Assembly: GCF_010668395.1 (NCBI RefSeq)
Contig: NZ_WUEY01000030.1
Span: forward strand, 1-59,942
Direction: 5' to 3'
DNA length: 59,942 bases
Source of the DNA: Martinezella lusitana
Lineage (GTDB): Bacteria > Pseudomonadota > Alphaproteobacteria > Rhizobiales > Rhizobiaceae
In this document: piece by piece, positions 26,223 through 35,137 of the stretch
Layout: every line of letters starts with the position of its first letter
Position numbering within the stretch: the first letter of the stretch is position 1
Position numbers and translations under genes: made by a program
Notes under the pieces: generated by a model
What the model saw: the letters and a program-made list of their open reading frames with translations, nothing else
Told to the model about the DNA's origin: nothing
Database searches by the model: none

Positions 26223-27419
26223 TTAGACCAGCACTTCCCCATTGCGCGCGACGACGCGGCCGCCGGAAATCACCAGCCGCCGCTGCGGGCAGCGCACGAG
26301 CACATCGGGAACGTTCTCGGCGTCCAGAAGCACGATATCGGCGCGCGCACCCACCACCAGGTCATGCACGTTGCGCCCGACGAAGTGCGCCCCGCCGCGC
26401 GTCGCGAGCTCGACCGCGTTGGTCAGCTTTTCGTCGTGCCGCAGCCCGTGCAGCCTCGCGAACTGGTATGCGATGCGCAGCAGATCGCCGTCGCCGAATG
26501 GCGACCAGAGGTCGCGGATACCGTCGGTGCCGAGTCCCAACGGCACCGAGCGCTGCCGCATCTGCTGCCACGGAAGCGGCGCGGTGCCGCCCATCGCAAC
26601 GGTTGTCCAAGAGACGCCCGCCTCCGCAAGCCCTTCCACGATTTCTTCCTGGACGCTCTGCGGCAGCGTGCCGAGAACGAAGCCGTGCGAGATGTTCACG
26701 CGCCCCTGGAGCCCCGCGTCGATCGTGCGCCGTATCACCTGCCGGAATTCGTAGACGCCCAGCGAACCGAAATCGTGCAGGTGCAGGTCAAGTCCGACGC
26801 CGCGCGTCACCGCAATGTCGAAGAGCCCATCCAGCTGTCCCTCGACATCGCGATCGATCGTGCCCGGGTCGAGGCCGCCAATATAGTCCGCGCCCGCCTG
26901 CGCGGCCTCGTCGAGGAGCTTCAGCACGCCGGGCCGGCGCAACACGCCGTCTTGCGGAAATGCGACCGTCTTCACCTGAATGGCGTCGCCGACCTCTTTC
27001 AGCGCGGCTTGCAGGCATTCCAGGCCTCTCAGCCCGACCTCGAGATCCACGTCGATATGCGTGCGTGTTGCCGTCGTTCCATGCCGAAGGAACTCGCGCA
27101 GGACCGAAGCTGTCGATGCCGCATTCGGTATGTCATATTTGCCGCGCTGCGCACGCTCGTTGGCGATCCAGCCTTCCACTGTCGGATGGTCGGAATAGGT
27201 ATAGGAAACCCAGGGCTTGCCCCACCAGCTCTTGTCGACGTGGGAGTGGGTGTTGATGAAACCGGGCACAGCCAGCAGACCGCCGCCGTCGACGTCGCTT
27301 GCGCCGGGCGACGCAGTTGCGGGGCGAATGTCCGCAATGCGCTCGCCCTCGATGACGATATCCATCGGGTCGGCACCCCAAGGCCGCACGTTGGTCAATG
27401 TGTAGTGGCGATCAGACAT
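26223..27419 (-). CDS. CodA-like amidohydrolase
   Basis: A 398-residue metal-dependent hydrolase. GGGAG lies 8 nt before the ATG. Metal ligands follow the cytosine deaminase pattern: HSH at residues 58-60 (NTHSHVDK), a mid-domain His in LDLHLHDFG, a SHG strand, and the catalytic Asp in GTDGIRDLWSPFGDGDLL, which parallels the CodA loop. No signal peptide, so cytosolic. It ends the operon of the amino-acid-type importer, so it probably deaminates or opens an imported nitrogen-containing ring. Cytosine is only one option. Confidence 0.85.
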   Translation of the reverse strand: MSDRHYTLTNVRPWGADPMDIVIEGERIADIRPATASPGASDVDGGGLLAVPGFINTHSHVDKSWWGKPWVSYTYSDHPTVEGWIANERAQRGKYDIPNAASTASVLREFLRHGTTATRTHIDVDLEVGLRGLECLQAALKEVGDAIQVKTVAFPQDGVLRRPGVLKLLDEAAQAGADYIGGLDPGTIDRDVEGQLDGLFDIAVTRGVGLDLHLHDFGSLGVYEFRQVIRRTIDAGLQGRVNISHGFVLGTLPQSVQEEIVEGLAEAGVSWTTVAMGGTAPLPWQQMRQRSVPLGLGTDGIRDLWSPFGDGDLLRIAYQFARLHGLRHDEKLTNAVELATRGGAHFVGRNVHDLVVGARADIVLLDAENVPDVLVRCPQRRLVISGGRVVARNGEVLV

Positions 27420-27488
27420 GAAAAGACTCCCTCTCTGTCGTCGTTGAGACGAGCAGTGTGTGAAATGAAGATGGGCCTGCTGGCAGGC

Positions 27489-28268
27489 CTAGCGGACGCG
27501 GCGCAGGAATGTCGCGGTGCGCTCATGTACGGGATTGTCGAGCACGTCGCGGGCCGGTCCGTCCTCGAGAACGCGCCCCTGGTCCATGAACACGACGCGG
27601 TCGGCGACCTCGCGGGCAAAGCCGATCTCGTGCGTAACGACGAGCATCGTCATGCCCTCGTCCGCCACCTTGCGCATCGTGGTAAGCACCTCGCCGACAA
27701 GCTCGGGATCGAGGGCGCTGGTCGGCTCGTCGAACATCATCAGCCGCGGCTCCATCGCCAGTGCGCGGGCGATGGCGACGCGCTGCTGCTGGCCGCCGGA
27801 GAGCTGGCCGGGATGCGCGCCGGCGCGCTCCGACATGCCGACAAGGGCAAGCAGATCCCGTGCCTTGTCGATGCTTTCCTTGCGCGGCCGTTTCAGGATT
27901 TTCACCGGACCGTAGATGACATTCTCCAGGGCGGTCATGTGGCCGAACAGGTTGAAATGCTGGAACACCATTCCGATGTGCTGGCGCGCCTTTGCGACGG
28001 CGCGTTCGTCCTGCTCGTAGAGAACGCCGCCGCGAAGCTCGTATCCAATGCGCTTGCCCGCCACCTCGATAATGCCGCCGTCGACGGGATCAAGGTGGTT
28101 GATGCAGCGCAGCAGCGTGCTCTTGCCCGAGCCCGATGGCCCGAGCACACACACGATCTCACCGGTGCGCACGGTGATGTCGACGCCCCGCAGAACATGA
28201 TTGTCGCCAAGCCACTTGTTGACGCCTTCGATCTTGAGCATCGTGCCCGTTGTCGCAGTGCTTCTCAT
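27489..28268 (-). CDS. polar amino acid-type ABC importer ATPase
   Basis: A 259-residue ATPase of the GlnQ/HisP class: Walker A GPSGSGKST, signature LSGGQQQRV, Walker B LMMFDEP, switch His in VVTHEIGF. GGAGGTG precedes the ATG at 28268; the frame stays open further upstream but that part reads through the permease gene in another frame. It overlaps the permease stop (ATGA) and lies 69 bp before the amidohydrolase. Confidence 0.93.
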   Translation of the reverse strand: MRSTATTGTMLKIEGVNKWLGDNHVLRGVDITVRTGEIVCVLGPSGSGKSTLLRCINHLDPVDGGIIEVAGKRIGYELRGGVLYEQDERAVAKARQHIGMVFQHFNLFGHMTALENVIYGPVKILKRPRKESIDKARDLLALVGMSERAGAHPGQLSGGQQQRVAIARALAMEPRLMMFDEPTSALDPELVGEVLTTMRKVADEGMTMLVVTHEIGFAREVADRVVFMDQGRVLEDGPARDVLDNPVHERTATFLRRVR

Positions 28269-29233
28269 GCCGCACCTCCGTTCGCTGCAGCGGTTGCCCG
28301 CTCGCTTTGCAGGCGGGGCGCCGTCTTGCGCGCCTGCTGTGGCCTGGTCTGGGAGGCGTTGAAGCGCTTCTCCAGGAAGTGCTGCCCGACGCTGGCCACG
28401 GTGACAAGCACCAGGTACCAAAGGACCGCGACGATCAGGAGCGGCAGGATCTTGAAGTTCTGACCGTAGATGAGCTGGACCCTGGTGAGCAGATCGCTGC
28501 CGCCGATGACCGAGACAAGAGAGCTCGCCTTCAGCATTCCGATGAACTGATTGCCCGTGGGAGGGATGATGACCCTGATGCTTTGCGGCAGCACGATGCG
28601 CCGCAATGCCTGGCCGCGCGTCAGCCCCATGCTCATCGCCGCGTCGGTCTGGCCCGCCGGCACCGACAGGAAGCCGCTGCGGATGATCTCCGCCATGTAG
28701 CCGGATTCGGCCAGCGACAGGCCGATAAGGCCGGCCGTGAAACCGGAGATCAGCGCGTTCGTGTCGTATCCGAGGATCGTCGGGAACAGTATGGCGAGAT
28801 TGTACCAGAGCAGCACCTGCACCAGCATCGGGACGCCGCGGAAGAACCACACGTATACGCGCCCGAGAAGGCTTGCGACCTTGTTCTGGCTCTGGATCAT
28901 CAAGGCGACGACGAATGCGAGTGCGATGGAGATGAGCATCGCGATCACGGAGAGCTGGATTGTCACGCCCACCCCGCCGAGGACGACCGGGTGGAAAACG
29001 TACTGTGCGGTGACGCTCCATTCTATCTTAGGATTCTTCGCCTGCGAGGCGACGAGCAGCGACAGCAACGCGACAAAGACGAGAGCGGTGACGATCTGGC
29101 CGTATTTCATCCGCTGCTTGGCGCGAATTGGCGCGTTCTGCGTCACAGGCTCTTCGCCTGGCCGCCGCACGTAATGGGCGGCGGCCAATGGGGCTCGGCG
29201 GGGATCGAGCCCATCGCCGTGGTGGTCCGTCAT
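28265..29233 (-). CDS. polar amino acid-type ABC importer permease (HisM/GlnP class)
   Basis: A 322-residue membrane protein, start ATG 29233 with AAGGA about 10 nt upstream. A cytoplasmic N-terminus of about 45 residues leads into five to six helices (first: YGQIVTALVFVALLSLLVA). The ATPase-docking loop reads DAAMSMGLTRGQALRRIVLPQ, the family's EAA-like motif. A long basic, Gln/Ala-rich C-terminal tail follows the last helix. Only one permease gene is present, so it would work as a homodimer. Confidence 0.92.
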   Translation of the reverse strand: MTDHHGDGLDPRRAPLAAAHYVRRPGEEPVTQNAPIRAKQRMKYGQIVTALVFVALLSLLVASQAKNPKIEWSVTAQYVFHPVVLGGVGVTIQLSVIAMLISIALAFVVALMIQSQNKVASLLGRVYVWFFRGVPMLVQVLLWYNLAILFPTILGYDTNALISGFTAGLIGLSLAESGYMAEIIRSGFLSVPAGQTDAAMSMGLTRGQALRRIVLPQSIRVIIPPTGNQFIGMLKASSLVSVIGGSDLLTRVQLIYGQNFKILPLLIVAVLWYLVLVTVASVGQHFLEKRFNASQTRPQQARKTAPRLQSERATAAANGGAA

Positions 29234-29238
29234 GGGTA

Positions 29239-30174
29239 TCAATCCTTCGCGAGGTTAATGCCGTAGTCGTCGAGCTTGATGACCTTGACATCCCAGTCGG
29301 CCAGGATCTTGTCGTATGTGCCGTCGTCGTGGATAGCCTTCAGCGCCGCGAGGAAAGCGTCGCGCAGCCCGCTATCTTCCTTGCTGAAGGTCATCCCCAG
29401 ATAGACCTTTGGCTCGAAGTCGATCGGCATGGAATCAAGCACGTCACCGGCCTGGCGCCTGAGGACGGATATTGCCAGGTCCGGCCATATCATCGCGTCG
29501 GTCCGGCCGGAGGTGAGGGCGAGTATCTTGTCGCCGCCCGTCGGGTAGAGCACCAGCTTCGTCGGTTCCTTGCCCTTTGCCGAGCAGGCCGTGACCATCT
29601 GGTCGACCAATCGCTGCGCGTCGCTGCCCTTGACGTCGCCGACGGTGATGCCGCAGCCCCCGTCCACCGCGCCGGTTATGCCTTTGGGATTGCCCTTGGC
29701 GACCATGAACACCGAGCCGGCCAGCTGGTAGTCGATGAAGTCCACCTGAGCCTGGCGAGCCTTGCGATCCGTCATGCCTGCGATGGCGGCGTCGAACTTG
29801 TTGCTTTGCATGCCGATGAGGATCTGGTCGAAGGGTACTTTCTCCCACTGGACCGGCAGGCCGAGCTTGGCCGCCATCGCCTCCATGAGGTCGATATTAT
29901 AGCCCTTTATGCCGGTCTCGCCGATGGGTGTGAAGTTTGCCGGCTCGAAATCGGGCTGGGTCGCAACGGTAAGCACGCCCTTCTTCCGATACTGGTCAGG
30001 CACAAGCTTGGCCAGTGGCGCGGCGTCGTTGAAACCGGCCTTCACGGCATCTCCCGAGGCCGCCGATGGGCTGGCCCCGACCTGGTAAGCGCCGCCGCCG
30101 AACAGGGTCAGGCCCGCGACCACTGTGCCGATTGCCATATAGATACGATGCTTCCAGGGGTGTCGCGATACCAT
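29239..30174 (-). CDS. ABC importer solute-binding protein, amino acid family 3
   Basis: A 311-residue secreted protein, start ATG 30174 with GGAGGAAG 3-4 nt upstream. Signal peptide: HPWKHR then IYMAIGTVVAGLTLFGGGAY. The mature part has the family 3 pattern (LTVATQPDFEPANFTPIGETGIKGYNIDLMEAMAAKLG, DAAIAGMTDRKARQAQVDFIDY). The Asp-Phe-Glu-Pro start and the Thr-Asp-Arg segment usually contact the amino group and carboxylate of an amino-acid-like ligand. First gene of the four-gene operon. Confidence 0.9.
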   Translation of the reverse strand: MVSRHPWKHRIYMAIGTVVAGLTLFGGGAYQVGASPSAASGDAVKAGFNDAAPLAKLVPDQYRKKGVLTVATQPDFEPANFTPIGETGIKGYNIDLMEAMAAKLGLPVQWEKVPFDQILIGMQSNKFDAAIAGMTDRKARQAQVDFIDYQLAGSVFMVAKGNPKGITGAVDGGCGITVGDVKGSDAQRLVDQMVTACSAKGKEPTKLVLYPTGGDKILALTSGRTDAMIWPDLAISVLRRQAGDVLDSMPIDFEPKVYLGMTFSKEDSGLRDAFLAALKAIHDDGTYDKILADWDVKVIKLDDYGINLAKD

Positions 30175-30559
30175 CTTCTTCCTCCATTTGAAGTGTTGTC
30201 CGGTCAGCGAGGTGCGACCGAAGCCGTGCTTGTTCGGTTGTTGGTAGTCTGGTGCTGGCGCCATGCTGTCACCCGGCAACGGCAGAGCCGCTGGGAAGGG
30301 CGCTGCCATCGGCCGTTACATGCGCTCGCACATCTGGCATTCCGCTATGTCAAGACGTTCGCGAACCGCATCTCCCTTGCGGCGCCCTCCGGCAGCGAAC
30401 GGCAATCCTCCCTTTTCCTCCTGCAGGTTGGCGTCGTCTTCACGCTCAACCATGGATTATCGATAATCATCGAAATCCTATATGATCCGTAGCAGCATCT
30501 TAAATCCGGCGCAACAATTATGTATGTTTGACGAGATCATATATAATGTGGAGTATGAT
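30175..30559. other. 385-bp divergent promoter region
   Basis: It separates the importer operon (minus) from the GntR gene (plus). Besides the palindrome at 30455-30468, an AT-rich stretch at 30530-30560 probably holds the GntR promoter. Confidence 0.5.
30455..30468. promoter_or_regulatory. 14-bp palindrome, candidate GntR operator
   Basis: GATTATCGATAATC is perfectly symmetric and lies about 90 bp before the GntR start in the divergent region. Position and symmetry fit an operator, though FCD/GntR sites more often have a TGGT-ACCA-like core. Confidence 0.5.
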
Positions 30560-31315
30560 ATGGATGTGGAGAGCGAGTCGAACAGCAAAGGCGCTATGGT
30601 AATGTCCAAGATGGAAGAGGCGTTCGTGCGGCTCCGGCGCGACATTCTCGACGCACACCTTGCCCCGGAAACCCCATTGACCATTTCCTCGCTCAGCGAG
30701 CGCTACGGTCTGGGGATGACGCCGCTGCGTGAGGCCTTGTCGCGGCTTGAAGCCGAACGGCTCGTGACCTTTTCACACAATCGCGGCTATCGCGTTGCCA
30801 GCGTCTCGCATGAGGAACTGCTCGACCTGCAGAAGGCGCGCGCGACGGTGGAGACCGAGCTGCTGCGGGAGGCCATCCGGCTCGGCGACGATACGTGGGA
30901 GCAGCAACTGGTCGCCGCGCATTATGGTTTTGCCCAAGCAGAGCCGCTATATGCGAACATACCGGAAAAGGAGCTTGCGCGATGGGAGGAACGGCACGAT
31001 GCGTTTCACCAGGCGCTTTTGAACGGAAGCCCATCGATCTGGCTGAAGCGCTTCGTCGCGCAAATCTATATCCAGCTGCATCGTCATCAGCGAAATCTGT
31101 TTTTCTCGCCAAGTCTCGCCGGAAGGGGTCCCAAGCACCTCGACGAACAGCAGTATACGGAGCTCCTCAAGAAGGCCTCGAACATGGAACACCACACCGC
31201 CCTGATGGAGGCCGCGCTGGCGCGCGACGAGAAGAAGGCCATTGCCCTTCTCGTCGAGGATATCGGCCTGACCCTGAGCACATATGAAACCGTTCAGCAC
31301 GAACCCGTAGCGTGA
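30560..31315 (+). CDS. GntR-family regulator (FCD/FadR-like effector domain)
   Basis: A 251-residue regulator from ATG 30560, chosen for the GGAG 7 nt upstream. Winged helix at about 15-80 (LTISSLSERYGLGMTPLREALSRLEAERLV, with the diagnostic TPLREAL), then an all-helical C-terminal domain with metal-type His/Asp positions (RHDAFHQALL, MEHHTALMEAAL), as in CsiR/FCD proteins. Divergent from the importer-amidohydrolase operon and likely its repressor. nadE follows on the same strand 138 bp on. Confidence 0.9.
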   Translation: MDVESESNSKGAMVMSKMEEAFVRLRRDILDAHLAPETPLTISSLSERYGLGMTPLREALSRLEAERLVTFSHNRGYRVASVSHEELLDLQKARATVETELLREAIRLGDDTWEQQLVAAHYGFAQAEPLYANIPEKELARWEERHDAFHQALLNGSPSIWLKRFVAQIYIQLHRHQRNLFFSPSLAGRGPKHLDEQQYTELLKKASNMEHHTALMEAALARDEKKAIALLVEDIGLTLSTYETVQHEPVA

Positions 31316-31416
31316 TCGCTGCAAATTGCCGATGGTAATCCAGTGGAGCGAATATCATGTCGCCGGGAATCGTAAGAGCTTGCAATTCCGTCTGGAACGC
31401 GATGTTTTGGCAAGCC

Positions 31417-31430
31417 GCCCGGAATCGGGC
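31417..31430 (+). terminator. small hairpin between the GntR gene and nadE
   Basis: GCCCG-GAAT-CGGGC followed by CCTTTTCC, directly before the nadE ribosome site. Could be a weak terminator or leader structure; too small to be sure. Confidence 0.3.
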
Positions 31431-31453
31431 CCTTTTCCAAAAGGAGACGTAAG

Positions 31454-32275
31454 GTGCAAGACGAGCAAGCCGCCATCATCGAAGAACTGGGCGTAGCGGC
31501 GCAATTCGACGCCAAGTCCGAAGCGGAACGCCGCACGACCTTCTTGGCGGACTATCTGCGCGCAAGCGGCGCTCGGACCTACGTGCTGGGCATCAGCGGC
31601 GGGATCGACAGTCTCACGGCAGCGCTCCTGGCCCAGGCGGCCGTCCGCAGATTGCGTGATGGCGGGTACGCCGCCGAGTTCATCGCCGTTCGGCTGCCTT
31701 ATGGGGTTCAGGCCGACGAGGCCGACGCACAGGCGGCCCTGGCGACGATCCGCCCCGACCGCTCGGTGACGGTCAACGTCAAGCCCGCCGCGGATGCCAT
31801 GCTTTCCGAGGTCAAACGAGAGGCCCCCGACCTTTTCGAGGGCGCGCGCGCGGACTTCCATTTCGGCAACGTGAAGGCGCGCGAACGGATGATCGCACAA
31901 TACGCGATCGCCGGAGCCGCGCGAGGCCTCGTCATCGGCACGGACCATGCGGCCGAGGCATTGATGGGGTTCTTCACGAAATTCGGTGACGGCGCCTCCG
32001 ATATCCTGCCGCTTGCCGGGCTCAACAAGCGCCGCGTCAGAGCCGTGGCCAAGGTAATGGGCGCTCCGGATGGTCTGATCTTCAAGGTGCCCACGGCCGA
32101 TCTGGAAACGAACGCTCCGTTGCGTCCCGACGAGGACGCCTATGGAGTGACCTACGACCAGATCGACGACTTTCTGGAGGGCAAGCCGATCGACGAAGCG
32201 GCGCGCGAGCGCATCCTGACCCAATATCGCAGCACCACGCACAAGCGTGCGCTTCCCGTGGTCCCGCTCACGTAA
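31454..32275 (+). CDS. nadE: ammonia-dependent NAD synthetase
   Basis: A 273-residue enzyme that makes NAD from deamido-NAD, ATP and ammonia. GTG start with AAGGAG 7 nt upstream. The ATP-pyrophosphatase P-loop is GISGGIDS near residue 47; FHFGNVKARERMIAQY, GTDHAAEALMGFFTKFGDG and PLAGLNK are family blocks, and length matches the E. coli-type enzyme without a glutaminase domain. Rhizobia often carry the longer glutamine-dependent form, so this may be a second enzyme. It lies near an importer with an amidohydrolase that could release ammonia, a possible functional tie, but this is speculation. Confidence 0.93.
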   Translation: MQDEQAAIIEELGVAAQFDAKSEAERRTTFLADYLRASGARTYVLGISGGIDSLTAALLAQAAVRRLRDGGYAAEFIAVRLPYGVQADEADAQAALATIRPDRSVTVNVKPAADAMLSEVKREAPDLFEGARADFHFGNVKARERMIAQYAIAGAARGLVIGTDHAAEALMGFFTKFGDGASDILPLAGLNKRRVRAVAKVMGAPDGLIFKVPTADLETNAPLRPDEDAYGVTYDQIDDFLEGKPIDEAARERILTQYRSTTHKRALPVVPLT

Positions 32276-32476
32276 GGCTCTTTTAGCGGTTTTGACGATC
32301 CATGTTCCACGGCTTCGGTGAATATCCGGCGGCGGTATTTCGCGCGGGTCTTCAATTTCGCTGCATGGACGATTGCGACATGATGTTCGGCCCCGGCGCT
32401 GAGGCTTGCCTTCCCGTCGCACCCAAGTCTCGTATCCTTGTGGAGGAAAGAAGAGAGCAGGCAAGCAACCGGCGCC

Positions 32477-33277
32477 TTATTGCGCGAGCATATCAGTGAG
32501 CGCATGCCGCATGGATGTACTCGAAATGCCGAAGAACCCGCCGTAGGGAAGATCAAGGTCGAGAATCACGAACATGACGCTCGCGACCGAAATGATGGCG
32601 ACGGCAACGATAGCGACCGCGAGCGGGTTTCGGGGCGCCTGGAGGCCGAAGCTTAGAAAGACCAGCATGAGCCAGAAAATGAGGACGCCCAGGAATGGCG
32701 CCGAGAGCGAGCCATGGGCGTCCTCGATGACGGTCCAGCGTCCGACCATGAGATTGCTGAAAAGCTGGCTGCAACGCGTCATCAGGACTTGATGGAAGGG
32801 ATCGGCCGGTTGCTGGCGGGCGATGGCAAGCCCCACGTCGTTGAGAATTGTCCCCAGTGTCGGCGCTTCTCCGGTCAAGGGTAATTTTGATACGTCCGGA
32901 AGCGCTACTCCCGAGGGCGGTGGCTCTTCCGGCCATGTGCTGGCGATGACCGCGGCCGTGTAGCTGTGCAAAAGTTGTCTGTCCGCGTCCAGCGCGGAGC
33001 CGTAATTTCTCAGGCAGGTGTCCATTTCGGCGAGACTTGCGGCATAGTGGTTGCGATCATGGGATGCCGTCGTGAATGCCGTGAGTTCCGACGCCAACAG
33101 CAAGCTCATCACCAGCGCGGCAAACGTCACAAGCAATGCCGTTACGACCCGAAGAAAGTCGATCGTCTCACTGCCACGATGCGGAGCCGGCAGTCTCGCG
33201 CGCAGTATCGAGCCGGCGACGGCGCTCGTCACAAGCAGAACAAACAAAACCAGCGTCCAGATGGCTTCGCGCGGCAT
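32477..33277 (-). CDS. DUF4239 bestrophin-like membrane protein
   Basis: A 266-residue membrane protein. Start ATG 33277 has GGGAG 9 nt upstream; the frame extends further but without a ribosome site. Two N-terminal helices (IWTLVLFVLLVTSAVAGSIL; VVTALLVTFAALVMSLLLA), a central soluble helical part of about 120 residues, and two C-terminal helices (FLGVLIFWLMLVFLSFGL; VAIVAVAIISVASVMFVI) give the DUF4239 layout. The family is structurally related to bestrophin-type channels by some predictions; no function is proven. Stands alone. Confidence 0.8.
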   Translation of the reverse strand: MPREAIWTLVLFVLLVTSAVAGSILRARLPAPHRGSETIDFLRVVTALLVTFAALVMSLLLASELTAFTTASHDRNHYAASLAEMDTCLRNYGSALDADRQLLHSYTAAVIASTWPEEPPPSGVALPDVSKLPLTGEAPTLGTILNDVGLAIARQQPADPFHQVLMTRCSQLFSNLMVGRWTVIEDAHGSLSAPFLGVLIFWLMLVFLSFGLQAPRNPLAVAIVAVAIISVASVMFVILDLDLPYGGFFGISSTSMRHALTDMLAQ

Positions 33278-33838
33278 CCAAATGTGCTCCCGCCCCATAT
33301 CGTCATCGATTATGCCATGTCTTCCGGTGGAACGGGAGGTCAAAAACCGTCGTGATCTCCGGGCGCAAAATTCCCTCTCGCTTGCGATTTTTGCCATGAT
33401 GGTCGTTCCCTGGCCGAGCCCGCCGATTGCCCGTGACCGATGCCTTCCGGGCATCGAAGCCCCCGCCATCGACAGAGACGCCCGTCAAAGACGAACCATG
33501 CTTCCGAAACGCTCCTCTGGGCAGGGCAAGCGGAAGGCCATTTGGGTTCAGATGGCAAAACCGGAAAGAGAGGTGACAAGCACGGGGAGTGGATCGGGTT
33601 GCGCGCAGCCGCAAGTTCATTTTCGAACCGAGGCGAAATTCACTGGCCGCTTTACCAGCGCCTGCCAGTCGGCGGTCGTCAGCGCGGAAGTAACGACACA
33701 CAGGAAAGGAGGTTTTCACTGGAGAAACTCGAGGGCAAATAGGTCCAAATATGGGACGAGAAGGGTATTCAGAAGAGGTCGACTTTCCGCTAAACGATGA
33801 AACGGGGCTCCACATAGTATTCATCAAAGGGTAGGGAA
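33278..33838. other. 561-bp gap, nothing called
   Basis: Frames here are shadows or lack ribosome sites. Base composition falls toward the right, where the two lower-GC genes begin. No hairpin or box stands out. Confidence 0.45.
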
Positions 33839-34174
33839 ATGAAAAAGTTAAACTTTGCTGTCGCAGCGTCTGTGATGACGCTGTGCGCGATCACTCCTGC
33901 AAAGGCCGATGATCTCATATTTACGCTCAAGAACGGTACGAATTCGGTACTGACACGCTTCTACACGTCACCGGTTGGAGTGAACGACTGGGAGGATGAC
34001 GTATTCGGGCGTGACGTACTCAATCCCGGTGAAAGCATGAAGATCACCATTGCCGATGGAAGACGCGTCTGCAAATACGATATGAAGTTTGAATTTGAAG
34101 AGAGCTCGGATCTCGACACGACCACAGACACGCAAAACCTCTGTGAAATGGACTCCTATACCATACATGAGTGA
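33839..34174 (+). CDS. small secreted protein (111 aa), unknown function
   Basis: GGGTAGGG precedes the ATG. A clear signal peptide (MKKLNFAVAASVMTLCAITPAKA, cleaved before DD at about residue 24) leads to an acidic 88-residue periplasmic domain of beta character: TLKNGTNSVLTRFYTSPVGVN, WEDDVFG, LNPGES, then a C-terminal part with two Cys (VCKYDMKF and NLCEMDSY) that could form a disulfide. The ...LYISPS...W..D.LG...L.PG... pattern occurs in small rhizobial periplasmic proteins of unknown role. Base composition is AT-richer than the flanking DNA. Confidence 0.8.
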   Translation: MKKLNFAVAASVMTLCAITPAKADDLIFTLKNGTNSVLTRFYTSPVGVNDWEDDVFGRDVLNPGESMKITIADGRRVCKYDMKFEFEESSDLDTTTDTQNLCEMDSYTIHE

Positions 34175-34181
34175 AATAGAG

Positions 34182-34206
34182 GTCGGGAAGTAAATTACTT
34201 CCCGAC
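34182..34206. terminator. long hairpin between convergent genes
   Basis: GTCGGGAAGTAA and TTACTTCCCGAC are perfect 12-base arms one base apart (effective stem of about 10 bp with an AAAT-type loop). It lies 8 bp after the secreted-protein stop and 20 bp before the end of the minus-strand gene, so it may serve both as a bidirectional terminator. Confidence 0.75.
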
Positions 34207-34225
34207 ACGCTTTGCCGCACCGGTT

Positions 34226-35137
34226 TCAGCCATAGGCACAGCCTGCCTCCTTGCAGGCCGTGTCAAATGCCTGTGAAACCGAGGCAAGTTTAATTGCTTG
34301 CCAGAAACGATAAGCGAATACCAATCGAGGAGCTATCCAGCATAGGCCGCGATTGCTTTTCTTCGCCCAGCCGATCAGACCTGCTTCGCGTGCCGAACAC
34401 AAAAGCCTGGCGGCGTGGGTTTTGGAGATATGGTAGTGTTGCGCAAAGACATTCGGCGATACGTCTCCTATCCAGATTGGTGAATCCGCATCCAGTACGA
34501 CGGAAGGAGCGCCTTTCGCCAGGTCATGGAGTATGCTGATTCCGGAATCAGAATGGACGAACCTGGCAATAGTATCCGGAGGATGATACCAATCTTCCCG
34601 CGTCAGCAGAAGACGAGCAAAGAGCGGCTGTGCCCTTACGAGCAACAGCGGATTGTCTCGGGACAAGGCATGTCGTTGGCATCCATCGATAAGGTCCAGA
34701 GCCTTCAAGTGGATATCAAAGTAGCGACGGATAAGTTGCTCACTCATTTCAGTCGCCTGAAACATATGGCGTCGTCCATCCGTGCTGGCGAGTGGAGTGA
34801 TAAATCGATAACGCTCCATCTCCGAAAGAAAAGAGTACATCGTATTTCGGCTGGCGATACCTGTATCGGCTATTGCTTTCATCAGAGAACTTGCAGATAT
34901 CGCCTCGGATTGCGATGGATCGTATCGATGCTCGAAATGCAAGGCTATCGCCGTTTGACTGAGCATCCATCGCTGCAGATCACCGACATACCGCACCTCT
35001 TTCGGCAGTGCGCGATGGGTTTCCAGAAGCAAGCTCGCTGCCAGAACCAGACCATCAGGAAAAGCGCTCATGCGGATGAGAGTTTCAGCCGAATACGCTC
35101 CTCTGGAAAGCGGTAGCGCATGTGTCGACGCGGTCAT
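34226..35137 (-). CDS. hypothetical protein with two winged-helix-like regions (303 aa)
   Basis: Start ATG 35137 has GAGG 9 nt upstream. I do not recognise a family. The segment at about 85-130 (ISASSLMKAIADTGIASRNTMYSFLSEMERYRFI) reads like a MarR-type winged helix; a second helix-turn-helix-like stretch lies at about 235-265 (VFAQHYHISKTHAARLLCSAREAGLI). The middle is helical. No membrane segment or signal peptide. A DNA-binding regulator is likely. GC is visibly lower than in neighbours, which together with the orphan secreted gene next to it suggests acquired DNA. Confidence 0.7.
   Translation of the reverse strand: MTASTHALPLSRGAYSAETLIRMSAFPDGLVLAASLLLETHRALPKEVRYVGDLQRWMLSQTAIALHFEHRYDPSQSEAISASSLMKAIADTGIASRNTMYSFLSEMERYRFITPLASTDGRRHMFQATEMSEQLIRRYFDIHLKALDLIDGCQRHALSRDNPLLLVRAQPLFARLLLTREDWYHPPDTIARFVHSDSGISILHDLAKGAPSVVLDADSPIWIGDVSPNVFAQHYHISKTHAARLLCSAREAGLIGWAKKSNRGLCWIAPRLVFAYRFWQAIKLASVSQAFDTACKEAGCAYG

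Noticed and set aside
26106..28463. 785-codon plus-strand open frame
   Set aside because: It lies opposite the amidohydrolase and ATPase genes and encodes a low-complexity Arg/His/Ala-rich product with no known motif.
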